Translations under genes and position numbers: made by a program | Shown: piece after piece, positions 16,386 through 25,448 of the stretch | Numbering within the stretch: the first letter of the stretch is position 1 | How the letters are laid out: each line of letters begins with the position of its first letter | Notes under the pieces: generated by a model | What the model saw: only the letters and a program-made list of their open reading frames with translations | What the model was told of the DNA's origin: nothing | Database searches by the model: none | Assembly: GCA_002790195.1 (NCBI GenBank) | Contig: PFUR01000022.1 | Coordinates: 1-61,566, forward strand | Source of the DNA: Flavobacteriales bacterium CG_4_9_14_3_um_filter_40_17 | GTDB taxonomy: Bacteria > Bacteroidota > Bacteroidia > Flavobacteriales > Flavobacteriaceae | Direction: 5' to 3' | Length of the DNA stretch: 61,566 nt

Positions 16386-17132
16386 ATGAAGATATTAGTT
16401 TTTATAAGCCATGTACCGGATACTACATCCAAAATCAACTTTACAGACAATGATTCGCGTTTTGACCTTAACGGGGTGCAATTTGTCATCAACCCCAATG
16501 ATGAGTTTGCCTTGACACGCGCCATGTGGTTCAAGGAAAAGCAAGGCGCAACCGTGACAGTTGTCAACGTGGGCGAAGCGGAAACCGAACCCACTCTGCG
16601 CAAAGCGTTGGCTATCGGAGCCGACGAAGCCATTCGGGTAAATGCCAAGCCTGCAGATGGTTTTTTTGTGGCGAAACAGCTTTCAAAAGTGATTGCTGAC
16701 GGCGGATACGATTTGATTTTAGCCGGCAAAGAATCCATCGATTACAATGGCGGAATGGTACCGGGTATGGTTGCCGGATTGTTGAACTACAGCTTTGTAA
16801 ATGGATGCATCGGATTGGAAGTAGAGGGGCAAAAAGCTACCGCCATTCGTGAGATAGACGGCGGGAAAGAAACCTTAAAATTTGATTTGCCCCTCATCGT
16901 CGGTGGACAAAAAGGTTTGGTGGAAGAGAAAGATTTGCGCATCCCCAACATGCGAGGTATTATGACAGCTCGAAGCAAAACGCTTACAGTTCGCAATCCG
17001 ACAAGTGACGAATCGCAAACAAGTGCTGTAAAATTTGAAAAACCGGTCGCAAAAACCGCAGTCAAATTGGTCAATGCCGACCAAGTCGAAGAACTTATTA
17101 ATTTGTTGCACAACGAAGCCAAAGTCATATAA
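16386..17132 (+). CDS. etfB: Electron transfer flavoprotein beta subunit
   Basis: A 248-residue soluble flavoprotein subunit that, with EtfA, passes electrons from acyl-CoA dehydrogenases to the quinone pool through ETF:quinone oxidoreductase. Family markers are MKILVFISHVPDTTSKI at the start, a nucleotide-binding block with VNVGEAETEPTLRKALAIGADEAIRV, ILAGKESIDYNGGMVPGMVAGLL, and REIDGGKETLKFDLPLIVGGQKGL followed by the PNMRGIMTARSK signature. The probable promoter is TACCTTCG at 16354-16361. etfA follows after 28 bases, and the two form an operon. Confidence 0.95.
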   Translation: MKILVFISHVPDTTSKINFTDNDSRFDLNGVQFVINPNDEFALTRAMWFKEKQGATVTVVNVGEAETEPTLRKALAIGADEAIRVNAKPADGFFVAKQLSKVIADGGYDLILAGKESIDYNGGMVPGMVAGLLNYSFVNGCIGLEVEGQKATAIREIDGGKETLKFDLPLIVGGQKGLVEEKDLRIPNMRGIMTARSKTLTVRNPTSDESQTSAVKFEKPVAKTAVKLVNADQVEELINLLHNEAKVI

Positions 17133-17160
17133 TTTTTTATAATTTATTAAACAGAAAACC

Positions 17161-18129
17161 ATGTCTATCCTCCTATATGCCGAATCATCCGAAGGTAAAC
17201 TTAAAAAAACGGCTTTCGAATTGGCTTCATACGCCAAAGGAATTGCCCTAGAAACCGGAAAAAAAGTAACCGCGCTAACTTTTAATGTGTCCGACGCAAC
17301 CGCTTTATCCAAGTATGGTGTAGATAAAGTGCTGAACCTACAGTCTGAAAAACTCAACAGTTTTAATGCCCGCGCTTATGCCGATGCACTTAGCCAAGCC
17401 GCAAAACAAGAAGGTGCGAATATTGTCCTTGTGAGTACCTCTACCAATGCCAAATATTTAGCACCCTTGCTTGCCGTCAAGCTAAACGCCGGGTTTGTTT
17501 CCAATGTTGTCGCACTTCCATTGAGCCAACCGCCTTTTTCTGTTAAACATGCTGTCTTTACCAACAAAGCCTTTGGGGTATCGGAGATTAAAACAGATAT
17601 CAAATTAATTGGCGTGTCCAAGAATGCTTATGGCCTAAAAGAGAATCCGGCAACCCTGAGCGTTGAAACGTTCAATCCTACACTTGAAGAAACTGATTTC
17701 AATCAAAAATTAATCGAAATTTCTCAATCTACCAACAAAGTCACTATCGCGGACGCTGAAATAGTTGTATCGGGTGGCCGCGGGCTTAAAGGGCCTGAAA
17801 ATTGGGGGATGATAGAAGAATTGGCAAGTGTTTTGGGAGCCGCAACCGCTTGCTCCAAACCCGTTTCTGACATTGGTTGGCGGCCTCACAGCGAACATGT
17901 GGGTCAAACCGGAAAACCCGTTGCTGCCAATCTCTACATCGCCATTGGAATATCCGGAGCCATTCAGCACTTAGCCGGAGTGAACGCATCGAAAGTGAAA
18001 GTAGTAATCAACAACGACCCCGAAGCACCCTTTTTTAAAGCAGCTGATTACGGCATTGTTGGAGATGCATTTGAGGTCGTTCCAAAATTGATTGAAAAAT
18101 TAAAAGAATTTAAATCTGCGAACGGTTAA
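17161..18129 (+). CDS. etfA: Electron transfer flavoprotein alpha subunit
   Basis: A 322-residue partner of EtfB that holds the redox-active FAD. The C-terminal FAD-binding domain carries the family signature: VVSGGRGLKGPENWGMIEELA, then VSDIGWRPHSEHVGQTGKPV and LYIAIGISGAIQHLAGVNAS, then INNDPEAPFFKAADYGIVGDAFEVVPKL. The N-terminal part (1-190) is the nucleotide-binding Rossmann-like fold. It is cytoplasmic, and the length is typical. It is the second gene of an operon with etfB. The next gene starts 85 bases after its stop and may be read from the same transcript or from its own promoter. Confidence 0.95.
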   Translation: MSILLYAESSEGKLKKTAFELASYAKGIALETGKKVTALTFNVSDATALSKYGVDKVLNLQSEKLNSFNARAYADALSQAAKQEGANIVLVSTSTNAKYLAPLLAVKLNAGFVSNVVALPLSQPPFSVKHAVFTNKAFGVSEIKTDIKLIGVSKNAYGLKENPATLSVETFNPTLEETDFNQKLIEISQSTNKVTIADAEIVVSGGRGLKGPENWGMIEELASVLGAATACSKPVSDIGWRPHSEHVGQTGKPVAANLYIAIGISGAIQHLAGVNASKVKVVINNDPEAPFFKAADYGIVGDAFEVVPKLIEKLKEFKSANG

Positions 18130-18214
18130 TTTTTTTATTAAATTGTGCCTCTTTAACGGCTGTCTTAATCATGGCGGATCAGTCTGGATTTTGATGGCTT
18201 TTTTTGTATGATAT

Positions 18215-18841
18215 ATGAGTTTGGTAAGATTAAGTATAAAAGGGATTTCCTATAGTCAGACACAAAACGGTGCCTATGCACTTATATTAAGTGAAACGGA
18301 CGGCGAGAGAAAATTACCCATTGTCATCGGCGCGTTTGAAGCACAATCGATTGCCATCGCTCTTGAAAAAGACATCAAACCTCCCCGGCCGTTAACGCAT
18401 GATTTGTTTAAGAACTTTGCCGACCGCTTCGACATAGTTGTCAAACAAGTCATCATCCACAAATTAGTTGATGGTGTTTTCTACTCAAGCCTTATATGCG
18501 AAAGAGACCGCATCGAAGAAATCATAGACGCGCGCACATCCGATGCTATTGCCTTGGCTTTGCGGTTTGAAGCACCCATTTTTACCTACAAAAACATCTT
18601 GGACAAAGCAGGAATCTTCCTCAAAATAAACCCTAAAGATGACCCGGAAAAGAAAGTAATTTCAGAAACTGGAATTGAAAATATCGAAATAGAAAATCCC
18701 GCCAAATCCCCCGCACCCGATTATTCAAAACAATCGCTCAGCGATTTATACGCAGCTCTAGAAGAAGCAGTCAAAAATGAAGATTATGAAAAAGCGGCAA
18801 AACTGCGCGACGAAATTTCCAAAAGAGAACAAACCACTTAG
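18215..18841 (+). CDS. Bifunctional nuclease-family (DUF151) protein with C-terminal UVR motif
   Basis: A 208-residue protein. Residues 1-140 form a BFN/DUF151 domain (LSIKGISYSQTQNGAYALILSETDGERKLPIVIGAFEAQSIAIALEK and ARTSDAIALALRFEAPIFT are its hallmarks); plant and bacterial members are reported to have DNase/RNase activity or roles in stress. Residues about 170-206 form a UVR/UvrB-UvrC interaction helix pair (LSDLYAALEEAVKNEDYEKAAKLRDEISKRE), the same motif as in UvrB, UvrC and McsA. The pairing suggests a protein-protein contact to another UVR-bearing partner. It is 3 bases from the NupC gene, so the two are probably cotranscribed. Confidence 0.87.
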   Translation: MSLVRLSIKGISYSQTQNGAYALILSETDGERKLPIVIGAFEAQSIAIALEKDIKPPRPLTHDLFKNFADRFDIVVKQVIIHKLVDGVFYSSLICERDRIEEIIDARTSDAIALALRFEAPIFTYKNILDKAGIFLKINPKDDPEKKVISETGIENIEIENPAKSPAPDYSKQSLSDLYAALEEAVKNEDYEKAAKLRDEISKREQTT

Positions 18842-18844
18842 TAT

Positions 18845-20509
18845 ATGTTTAAATATTTTACTCTTTTAATCATTTTTTTTGCAACGTTTACAAATGCCCA
18901 ACAGCTCGAAAAGAAATGGTTGCTTGATGCAAACCCTGAAAATCCAAACACCGGGTTTATTCAACTGAAAGAGGGAAAATATTCACTTTCTTTAGATTCA
19001 ATTTCAGAATCAGGAGACTTTAGCATTCAATATAACAACCTATTTCTCTACAAAAACGAATCGGATGTGCCGAGCATGCGGCTGCAAATTTTGGTTCAGA
19101 ATGATTCCGTACTCGAATTAAAACATCGCGAAAATATTTGGTCTTTTAAAGCTCAAAATAAGGTGCAAAAAACCGTTATCGCCGCAGAAAAAAAACTAAT
19201 CGGGAGCAACGGATTCTCATTAGACAGTCTGCTCAGAGGTGCTCTGGGCATGATTATGTTGGTTTTGATTGCCTTTATATTCAGCAACAACAAAAGGGCT
19301 GTCAATTGGAAAACAGTCGGTATCGGACTGGTCGCACAATTAATTTTGGCCATCGGAGTATTGAAAATATCAATAGTCAAATCTGCCTTTGAATTTGTCG
19401 GACAGCTTTTTATTCACGTGCTCGATTTTACCCGGGCGGGAAGTACGTTTCTCTTGGGAAACATGATGGACATCAACAGTTTCGGCTACATCTTTTTGTT
19501 TCAAGTATTACCGACGATTATTTTCTTTTCGGCTTTAACCTCCCTGTTGTTTTATCTGGGAGTCATTCAATTTATCGTCAAAGGATTGGCGAGGCTGCTT
19601 ACCAAAATGCTCGGCATTTCCGGCGCGGAAAGTTTATCGGTTGCAGGTAATATTTTTCTCGGCCAGACCGAAGCACCTTTGATGATCAAAGCTTATCTGG
19701 AAAAAATGAACCGCTCTGAAATATTACTGGTGATGATAGGTGGAATGGCAACAGTTGCCGGTGGTGTACTGGCGGCTTATATCAGTTTTTTAGGTGGTGA
19801 CGATCCCGCATCCAGATTGATTTATGCCAAACACCTCTTAGCGGCTTCCGTGATGGCAGCCCCGGGCGCGATTGTCATTTCAAAAATACTCTACCCGCAA
19901 CAAGAAAAAATAAATACCGACGTAGAAGTTTCCATCGATAAAATCGGCTCGAATTTACTCGACGCGATTGCCAACGGCACAACTGAAGGGTTGAAACTTG
20001 CCGCCAATGTTGGTGCCATGCTTTTGGTATTTATTGCTTTTATCGCCATGATTAATTATGGCTTCAACAAGTTTGGGCAAGTGACCACGCTCAACAGTTT
20101 TATCGCCGAATATACACCTTACGACAAGTTTTCCATCGAAACGGTTTTGGGACTGATCTTCGCACCTTTGATGTGGCTGGTCGGTGTGGCAAAAGAAGAC
20201 CTGATGTTGATGGGGCAATTGCTTGGAATCAAGCTTGCGGCCAGTGAGTTTGTGGGTTACGTGCAATTGGCAGATTTGAAAAATCCGGCCAATGTGGTAC
20301 ATTTCACCTACGAAAAATCGGTGATTATGGCCACTTACATGCTTTGCGGTTTTGCTAACTTTGCCTCCATAGGTATCCAAATCGGCGGTATCGGGTCGTT
20401 GGCTCCCGGACAGCGAAAAAACCTGTCGGAGTTCGGATTGAAAGCCGTCTTGGGCGGAAGTTTGGCTTCCCTGCTGTCGGCCACCATCGCGGGGATGATT
20501 ATCGGGTAA
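18845..20509 (+). CDS. NupC-type concentrative nucleoside transporter with N-terminal extracytoplasmic extension
   Basis: A 554-residue inner membrane protein. Residues about 130-550 match the concentrative nucleoside transporter (CNT/NupC) family, H+ or Na+ coupled: a gate domain ([18 protein letters not shown]-like), [23 protein letters not shown] (substrate/ion site), and [41 protein letters not shown]. An unusual front part (1-~120) begins with a signal-peptide-like segment ending at NAQQ and is beta-strand rich, so it should fold in the periplasm. CNT proteins in E. coli have about 400 residues and lack this. It is 3 bases after the BFN-UVR gene and 22 bases before thyA, suggesting salvage of nucleosides for dTMP supply. 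Confidence 0.88.
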   Translation: MFKYFTLLIIFFATFTNAQQLEKKWLLDANPENPNTGFIQLKEGKYSLSLDSISESGDFSIQYNNLFLYKNESDVPSMRLQILVQNDSVLELKHRENIWSFKAQNKVQKTVIAAEKKLIGSNGFSLDSLLRGALGMIMLVLIAFIFSNNKRAVNWKTVGIGLVAQLILAIGVLKISIVKSAFEFVGQLFIHVLDFTRAGSTFLLGNMMDINSFGYIFLFQVLPTIIFFSALTSLLFYLGVIQFIVKGLARLLTKMLGISGAESLSVAGNIFLGQTEAPLMIKAYLEKMNRSEILLVMIGGMATVAGGVLAAYISFLGGDDPASRLIYAKHLLAASVMAAPGAIVISKILYPQQEKINTDVEVSIDKIGSNLLDAIANGTTEGLKLAANVGAMLLVFIAFIAMINYGFNKFGQVTTLNSFIAEYTPYDKFSIETVLGLIFAPLMWLVGVAKEDLMLMGQLLGIKLAASEFVGYVQLADLKNPANVVHFTYEKSVIMATYMLCGFANFASIGIQIGGIGSLAPGQRKNLSEFGLKAVLGGSLASLLSATIAGMIIG

Positions 20510-20531
20510 AACAAGAAAAAGATTTTTTCGC

Positions 20532-21371
20532 ATGAAACAATATTTAGATTTAGTCAAACACGTTTTTGATAACGGCACCTTAAAAGCCGACCGCACCGGC
20601 ACAGGCACGCAAAGTGTTTTTGGCTATCAAATGCGTTTTGACTTGCAGGAAGGTTTCCCGATGGTGACCACCAAAAACCTCCACCTCAAATCGATTATCC
20701 ATGAATTGCTCTGGTTTCTGAAAGGCGAAACCAACACAGCTTATCTCAAAGAAAACGGCGTTTCTATCTGGGATGAATGGGCCGACTCAAATGGAAATTT
20801 AGGGCCTGTTTACGGCCACCAATGGCGCAATTGGAACAGCGAAGGGCTCGACCAAATCAAAGAGCTCATCCAAATCCTCAAAACCAATCCCGACAGCCGG
20901 CGTATGCTAGTTTCTGCCTGGAATCCATCTGTGCTGCCTGATACTTCCGTTTCTTTTGCCGAAAATGTCGCCAACGGCAAAGCCGCCCTGCCGCCCTGCC
21001 ATGCTTTTTTTCAGTTCTACACCACACAGCAAGCAGACGGCAAGCGGGTTTTGTCCTGTCAACTCTACCAACGCTCTGCCGATATTTTTCTGGGCGTGCC
21101 TTTTAACATCGCTTCCTATGCCTTATTTACTTTGATGGTTGCACAAGTTTGTGAGATGATTCCCGGAGAATTCATCCACACTTTTGGTGATGCACATATT
21201 TATACCAATCATTTCGAGCAATTGCAAACGCAACTCACCCGTGAACCCAGGCCTTTGCCAAAAATAAATTTAAACCCCAAAGTCAAAGATATTTTTGCCT
21301 TTACTTACGATGATTTTTCATTGACCGGCTATGACCCGCACCCGCCAATAAGAGGAAAAGTAGCCGTATGA
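20532..21371 (+). CDS. thyA: Thymidylate synthase
   Basis: A 279-residue thymidylate synthase that methylates dUMP to dTMP using methylenetetrahydrofolate, giving dihydrofolate for the FolA gene at 23144. The catalytic cysteine is C156 in [11 protein letters not shown]; the folate/nucleotide motifs [32 protein letters not shown] and [20 protein letters not shown] are intact. The protein is about 15 residues longer than E. coli ThyA because of an insertion near [15 protein letters not shown], upstream of the active site. It is soluble and the last gene of the BFN-nupC-thyA group; a 280-base gap with no gene follows. Confidence 0.96.
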   Translation: MKQYLDLVKHVFDNGTLKADRTGTGTQSVFGYQMRFDLQEGFPMVTTKNLHLKSIIHELLWFLKGETNTAYLKENGVSIWDEWADSNGNLGPVYGHQWRNWNSEGLDQIKELIQILKTNPDSRRMLVSAWNPSVLPDTSVSFAENVANGKAALPPCHAFFQFYTTQQADGKRVLSCQLYQRSADIFLGVPFNIASYALFTLMVAQVCEMIPGEFIHTFGDAHIYTNHFEQLQTQLTREPRPLPKINLNPKVKDIFAFTYDDFSLTGYDPHPPIRGKVAV

Positions 21372-21651
21372 AATGTGAAAATGTGTCAATTTGCCCCGAA
21401 CACGATGGTTATCGTGACTATCGAAAATCGGAATCCAATAGAAAAAAAGTAATAAACAGGACTTTAAAAGCTTAGAAACTTGAAAGTTTTCCCATTTAAG
21501 ATAGATTGTGATTAAGCCGTTTTTTTAATTTTCTCGATTCTTTTGACTTTTTAGCTTTTTTTATTCCGGCTTGAAATGTGACCATTTGAAAATCTCAAAT
21601 TGAATCCGCATTACCCTAAATTGAAAATGAAGCCAAAATCTTTCAACAATA

Positions 21652-22704
21652 TTATTTATGGATATATTTCCGCAAAGCATCAAGCAACTTATCCACATCT
21701 TTTGTAGTGTTGTAGAAATGAAACCCAATCCGTATTCCGCCGCCGCGATAGGCAGCGAGGATGTCCTTTTGTTTGAGATATTCCAACAATTTTTCATCGC
21801 CTTTCAAATTAAAAACTGATGAGTGTTGCGCACGTTGGAGTGTATCTTCCCGAAGCAACCCAAGCTCGGCAAGCCCTTTGAATGCCCTTTCCGAAAGTTC
21901 CCGGATGTGGGCTTGGATGGTTTCCAATCCAATTTTCTTGAGATATTGCAACGAAAACTGCAAGCTGCCATAATTGAAAGTGTCCTGATGCCCCGATTCA
22001 AAATGCGCAATAAAATCTTCCTGCCCGTTTGGAAAAAACTGCTTTTTAAAAGATTCTTTAAACATAAAAAAACCGTTTCCATAGCCACCCAAGAGCCATT
22101 TGTAGCCACTTGCGCCCACCGCATCAATCGGGCTGTCGTCAAAATCAAATACCTCGGTACCAAAAAACTGAGTCCCATCGGCAATAATCAACAACTTAGG
22201 ATATTTTTGTTTTATCGATTTAAGTTTTTGAAAATCGATTTTCTTCCCGTCAATGTATTGTACTAAGCTGATTGCCAGTATATCGGGCTGATGTATTTCG
22301 ATTGCTTTTTCAATGTTTTCCTCCAGAGTAGCATCATTCGGAGCATAAAAAAGATGGAATTTCTTTTTGTTCAAAGGGTCAATCAGCGTAGGGTAATCCT
22401 CTTCGACCACTAAAAATTGGGTCTTTTCGGAAAAGCATTCGAGTAATACCCGGAATCCGAAAGAAAAATTCGGGATTAAAACGGTATTTGACGCACCGGC
22501 ATTAAAAAAATCGGCGACGGTTTTGCGGACACTTTCCAAAAAAGGCCTGTGGGTATCTCGAAAAAGACTTCCGCCAATCAGATAATCAATGTCGTGGTTT
22601 TGGCGGTATTCCATCAAGGATTCGGACAAAAGCCCTGAAGCAGGTGTGTTGAGATAAGTGTAGCTTCGCAATACCGGAAATTCATCTTTCAAATTAGCTT
22701 GCAT
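21652..22704 (-). CDS. Class V aminotransferase family protein (cysteine desulfurase-like fold)
   Basis: A 350-residue PLP enzyme of the class V aminotransferase family. The Schiff-base lysine is in AVGASGYKWLLGGYGNGF, and an upstream segment LIIADGTQFFGTEVFDF holds the PLP-ring Asp. The N-terminus MQANLKDEFPVLRSYTYLNTPASGLLSESLME matches the fold's substrate-entry loop. Kynureninase-, selenocysteine-lyase- and isopenicillin N epimerase-like proteins share this fold, so the reaction cannot be fixed. It is monocistronic, and divergent from the 2TM protein gene. Confidence 0.8.
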   Translation of the reverse strand: MQANLKDEFPVLRSYTYLNTPASGLLSESLMEYRQNHDIDYLIGGSLFRDTHRPFLESVRKTVADFFNAGASNTVLIPNFSFGFRVLLECFSEKTQFLVVEEDYPTLIDPLNKKKFHLFYAPNDATLEENIEKAIEIHQPDILAISLVQYIDGKKIDFQKLKSIKQKYPKLLIIADGTQFFGTEVFDFDDSPIDAVGASGYKWLLGGYGNGFFMFKESFKKQFFPNGQEDFIAHFESGHQDTFNYGSLQFSLQYLKKIGLETIQAHIRELSERAFKGLAELGLLREDTLQRAQHSSVFNLKGDEKLLEYLKQKDILAAYRGGGIRIGFHFYNTTKDVDKLLDALRKYIHK

Positions 22705-22730
22705 AAGTTTTTAAAAATTGCTTAATTTTG
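22699..22730 (+). promoter_or_regulatory. Promoter for the 2TM protein / folA pair
   Basis: TTG at 22699-22701 and TAATTTTG at 22723-22730 are 21 bases apart, an excellent fit to the Bacteroidota promoter. It overlaps the possible TTG start at 22728 and so argues for initiation at the ATG at 22752. Confidence 0.65.
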
Positions 22731-22751
22731 TTTTTACTCAATCCTTTTAAA

Positions 22752-23144
22752 ATGTTTTCCAAAAATAAAACATCCGAACCAACTTACGACGAACAAAGAG
22801 ATTTGTTTTTGTACGCACAAAACCGCATCAAAGAAAAGAAAAGGCTCTACTATCATTTCATCGCTTTTGTGGTCGGCGGGATTTTCTTGTTTACTTTTAA
22901 TAAGATTTTCAATTATTATCCCGAATATAATTGGTATTTGTGGTTGACTACCATTTGGCTTTTCTTTCTCATCGTTCATTTCATCAACGTTTTTGTCACC
23001 CATAAATTTATGGGACCGGATTGGGAAAAGACTCAATTAGACAAGTTAGTAACCAAGCAGAAAAAACACATCGAGGAGTTGACTCGAAAATTAGAACAGA
23101 AATCTTTCGAAACACCTGACAAAACCAATATGGATACGGAATAA
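22752..23144 (+). CDS. 2TM-domain protein
   Basis: A 130-residue protein with a short polar N-terminus, two transmembrane helices (about 29-46 and 58-78, YYHFIAFVVGGIFLFTF and LWLTTIWLFFLIVHFINVF) and a polar helical C-terminus with coiled-coil character (KLVTKQKKHIEELTRKLEQK). It fits the 2TM domain family (PF13239), common in Bacteroidota and sometimes fused to histidine kinases, without a known function. I choose the ATG at 22752 because the promoter covers the earlier start. The stop overlaps the folA start by one base (TAATG), a sign of translational coupling. Confidence 0.8.
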   Translation: MFSKNKTSEPTYDEQRDLFLYAQNRIKEKKRLYYHFIAFVVGGIFLFTFNKIFNYYPEYNWYLWLTTIWLFFLIVHFINVFVTHKFMGPDWEKTQLDKLVTKQKKHIEELTRKLEQKSFETPDKTNMDTE

Positions 23145-23629
23145 TGATAACCATCATAGCAGCCATCGGAAAGAGTCGCGAGTTGGGCAAAGACAATCAG
23201 TTACTTTGGCTTTTGCCCAACGATTTGAAGCGGTTTAAACAACTGACCTTGGGGCATGCCGTTATCATGGGAAGAAAAACTTTTGATTCGTTACCAGGCA
23301 TATTACCCAACCGGAGGCACATCATCCTGACCACAAACCCAAACTATACGAACGTGCAAGCGGTGGTAGCTCATAGCATCCAAGAAGCTTTAGAAAAAGC
23401 CGCAGAAACCGATGAAACCCCTTATGTGCTGGGTGGGGGTGAAATTTACAAATTGGCTCTGCCCTTTGCTGACAGGGTTGAGCTTACAATAGTAGAAAGC
23501 ACTTTTGAAGCCGATACTTTTTTCCCGAATCTTCCTGCCGATGTCTGGCAAGAAATATTTATTGAACACCATCCGGCGGATGAAAAACACGCCTATGCCT
23601 ATTCATTTCATACATTTACAAAAAAATAA
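23144..23629 (+). CDS. folA: Dihydrofolate reductase
   Basis: A 161-residue NADPH-dependent enzyme that restores tetrahydrofolate, needed after the thymidylate synthase encoded 1.8 kb upstream. Conserved features are ITIIAAIGKSRELGKDNQLLWLLPNDLKRFKQLTLGHAVIMGRKTFDSLP with the catalytic acidic residue in the NDLKRFK block (D27-type), the GRKTF NADPH motif, and YVLGGGEIYKLALPFAD. The length is normal for bacterial DHFR. It begins with an ATG overlapping the preceding stop. The cytoplasmic partner is ThyA; the two are not adjacent. Confidence 0.95.
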   Translation: MITIIAAIGKSRELGKDNQLLWLLPNDLKRFKQLTLGHAVIMGRKTFDSLPGILPNRRHIILTTNPNYTNVQAVVAHSIQEALEKAAETDETPYVLGGGEIYKLALPFADRVELTIVESTFEADTFFPNLPADVWQEIFIEHHPADEKHAYAYSFHTFTKK

Positions 23630-23674
23630 CAGTCATTTTAAGCCGGACTGATTATTCATAAAAAAAAATAAAAC

Positions 23675-23682
23675 TACCTTTG
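23675..23682 (+). promoter_or_regulatory. Promoter -7 element of the Kdo gene cluster, nearly leaderless
   Basis: TACCTTTG is an exact TAnnTTTG match. It ends 12 bases before the kdsB ATG at 23695, so transcription should start only about 5-8 bases upstream of the start codon. It also shows that the start codon at 23680 in the same frame is not used. No clear TTG is seen at -33. Confidence 0.6.
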
Positions 23683-23694
23683 CACGGTCAAATT

Positions 23695-24456
23695 ATGAAG
23701 ATAATAGGAATCATACCGGCTCGATACGCATCTACAAGGCTTGAGGGCAAACCTTTGATGGATTTGTGTGGCAAGCCGATGATACAGCATGTGTATGAAC
23801 GTGCGAAAATAATATTAAATCATGTGCTTGTGGCCACAGATGACAAACGCATCTTTGACACGGTCAAAAATTTTGGCGGTGAAGTGGTGATGACCGCGGA
23901 AAATCACAACACAGGCACCAACCGGTGTTTGGAAGCTTATAAAAAACACACCCAATCAACCGGAGAAACGTTTGAAGTGGTCATCAACATACAAGGAGAT
24001 GAGCCACTACTTGAGCCGGAACAAATCGAAACTTTAACAAAGTGTTTTGATGCGGAAGATACAGAAATGGCTACCTTGGTCATACCGTCCAAACCGATGG
24101 AGAAACTTTCACAAACCGGTGTTTTTGTGGTGTTTGACAAATATTGTCATGCAATGTATTTCAGCCGTTCGGTGATTCCTTTTGTCCGCGATGCAAAACC
24201 CGCTGAATGGACTTCACGGCATACGTTTTACAGGCATGTGGGTATGTACGGATTTCGTCCGAAGGCATTGGAGGAATTTGCAAATATCCAACAAACTTCC
24301 CTTGAAAAAGCGGAATCGCTGGAGCAAAACCGGTGGCTCGAAAACGGAAAAAAAATCAGGGTGGGAATCACAACCCACGAAACTATTCCGGTGGACACAA
24401 AAGAAGATGTGGAAATTGTCAGGATGATGATGAAAAACAAAATGCTGGTTAAATAA
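23695..24456 (+). CDS. kdsB: 3-deoxy-manno-octulosonate cytidylyltransferase (CMP-Kdo synthetase)
   Basis: A 253-residue cytidylyltransferase that joins CTP and Kdo to CMP-Kdo, the activated donor for LPS inner-core transfer. Motifs are IIGIIPARYASTRLEGKPL (nucleotide binding, R and K), INIQGDEPLLEP (the QGDEP motif) and HVGMYGFRPKALEEF. The length is typical (E. coli KdsB 248). It is the first gene of the cluster kdsB-kdsA-transaldolase/CBS-kdsC. A promoter lies at 23675-23682. A 27-base palindrome at 24474-24500 separates it from kdsA. Confidence 0.95.
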   Translation: MKIIGIIPARYASTRLEGKPLMDLCGKPMIQHVYERAKIILNHVLVATDDKRIFDTVKNFGGEVVMTAENHNTGTNRCLEAYKKHTQSTGETFEVVINIQGDEPLLEPEQIETLTKCFDAEDTEMATLVIPSKPMEKLSQTGVFVVFDKYCHAMYFSRSVIPFVRDAKPAEWTSRHTFYRHVGMYGFRPKALEEFANIQQTSLEKAESLEQNRWLENGKKIRVGITTHETIPVDTKEDVEIVRMMMKNKMLVK

Positions 24457-24473
24457 CCCTGTCAAATCAATTA

Positions 24474-24500
24474 AATTGTTTATGACAGTCGTAAACAATT
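24474..24500. promoter_or_regulatory. 27-base near-perfect palindrome between kdsB and kdsA
   Basis: AATTGTTTATGAC at 24474-24486 pairs with GTCGTAAACAATT at 24488-24500 around a single central base, with one T-G wobble. As RNA this makes a 13-bp stem with too tight a loop unless the inner pairs open; as DNA it is a good candidate site for a dimeric regulator. A second small stem (CAGCG ... CGCTG, about 24508-24531) follows. The 131-base gap is wide for an operon, so this spot may control kdsA separately. Confidence 0.45.
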
Positions 24501-24587
24501 ATTAGCCCAGCGGTCTCAGCTTATAACGCTGCGTTTAAAAATAATGAAAAACACTAATTAGTAATAAATACTATCTAAAGAAATAAA

Positions 24588-25424
24588 ATGAGTCAAAAAA
24601 AAGTACAAGTAGGCAATGTGTCTTGTGGGGAAGATCAGCTTTTCCTGATTTCAGGGCCTTGTGTCATCGAAACTGAATCCATTATGATGCGCACTGCCGA
24701 GACCATCAAAGAGGTAACCGAAAAACTCGGCATTCCGGTGATTTACAAATCATCTTTTATGAAAGACAACCGAAGTTCAGCCGATTATTACTCCGGTCCG
24801 GGTGTAGAAAAAGGCTTGCGCATCCTCGAAAAAATACGCAAAGAATTTGGCTTCCCAATACTGACAGATGTGCATTATCCGTCACATGTCAAAGAAGTTG
24901 CCGAAGTAGTCGATGTGGTGCAAGTACCTGCTTACCTGTTGATGCAGACTTCATTGGTTTTGGAGGTTGCCGAACAACAAAAAGCAGTGAACCTGAAACA
25001 CGCACAGTTCTTGGCTCCTGAAAACATGATTAAACCGGTTGAAAAAATCGAATCGGTCGGCAACCACAACATTCTCTTGACTGAAAGAGGTTATGTCTTT
25101 GGCTACAACGATTTGATTGTTGACCCGAGAAGTTTCTACCACATGAATGAAATCGGGTATCCGGTCATTTTTGACGTGACCCATTCCATCCGAAAGTACG
25201 GAACACCGAGTGCTGATCCCAAAGGGGGCGCGCGACAATATTTGGAAGTATTGGCTAGAGCCGGTGTGGCATCGGGCGTAGATGGCCTATTTGTCGAAAC
25301 GCACCCTTGTCCTTCCGAGGCTCTTTGTGATGCAGCCAGCCAGCTGGACATGTCACATCTTGAGGAATTCCTGAAACCCCTTTTGGAATTGCACAACACC
25401 GAAGTTAAATACAGAAAAAAATAA
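24588..25424 (+). CDS. kdsA: 3-deoxy-8-phosphooctulonate synthase (Kdo-8-phosphate synthase), metal-dependent type
   Basis: A 278-residue TIM-barrel synthase that condenses phosphoenolpyruvate with arabinose 5-phosphate to Kdo 8-phosphate. The motif LISGPCVIETESIMMRTAE carries a Cys (C25) in the position that marks the metal-dependent class, where the metal-free E. coli enzyme has Asn. KSSFMKDNRSSADYYSGPGVEKGL, TDVHYPSHVKEVAEVVDVVQVPAYLL, IFDVTHSIRKYGTPSADPKGGAR and FVETHPCPSEALCDAASQL complete the active site. The length is typical (about 280). It is followed after 24 bases by the transaldolase-like/CBS gene, so arabinose 5-phosphate is the substrate shared by these neighbours. Confidence 0.96.
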   Translation: MSQKKVQVGNVSCGEDQLFLISGPCVIETESIMMRTAETIKEVTEKLGIPVIYKSSFMKDNRSSADYYSGPGVEKGLRILEKIRKEFGFPILTDVHYPSHVKEVAEVVDVVQVPAYLLMQTSLVLEVAEQQKAVNLKHAQFLAPENMIKPVEKIESVGNHNILLTERGYVFGYNDLIVDPRSFYHMNEIGYPVIFDVTHSIRKYGTPSADPKGGARQYLEVLARAGVASGVDGLFVETHPCPSEALCDAASQLDMSHLEEFLKPLLELHNTEVKYRKK

Positions 25425-25448
25425 ACCAACCAACCTTAATTTTATACT

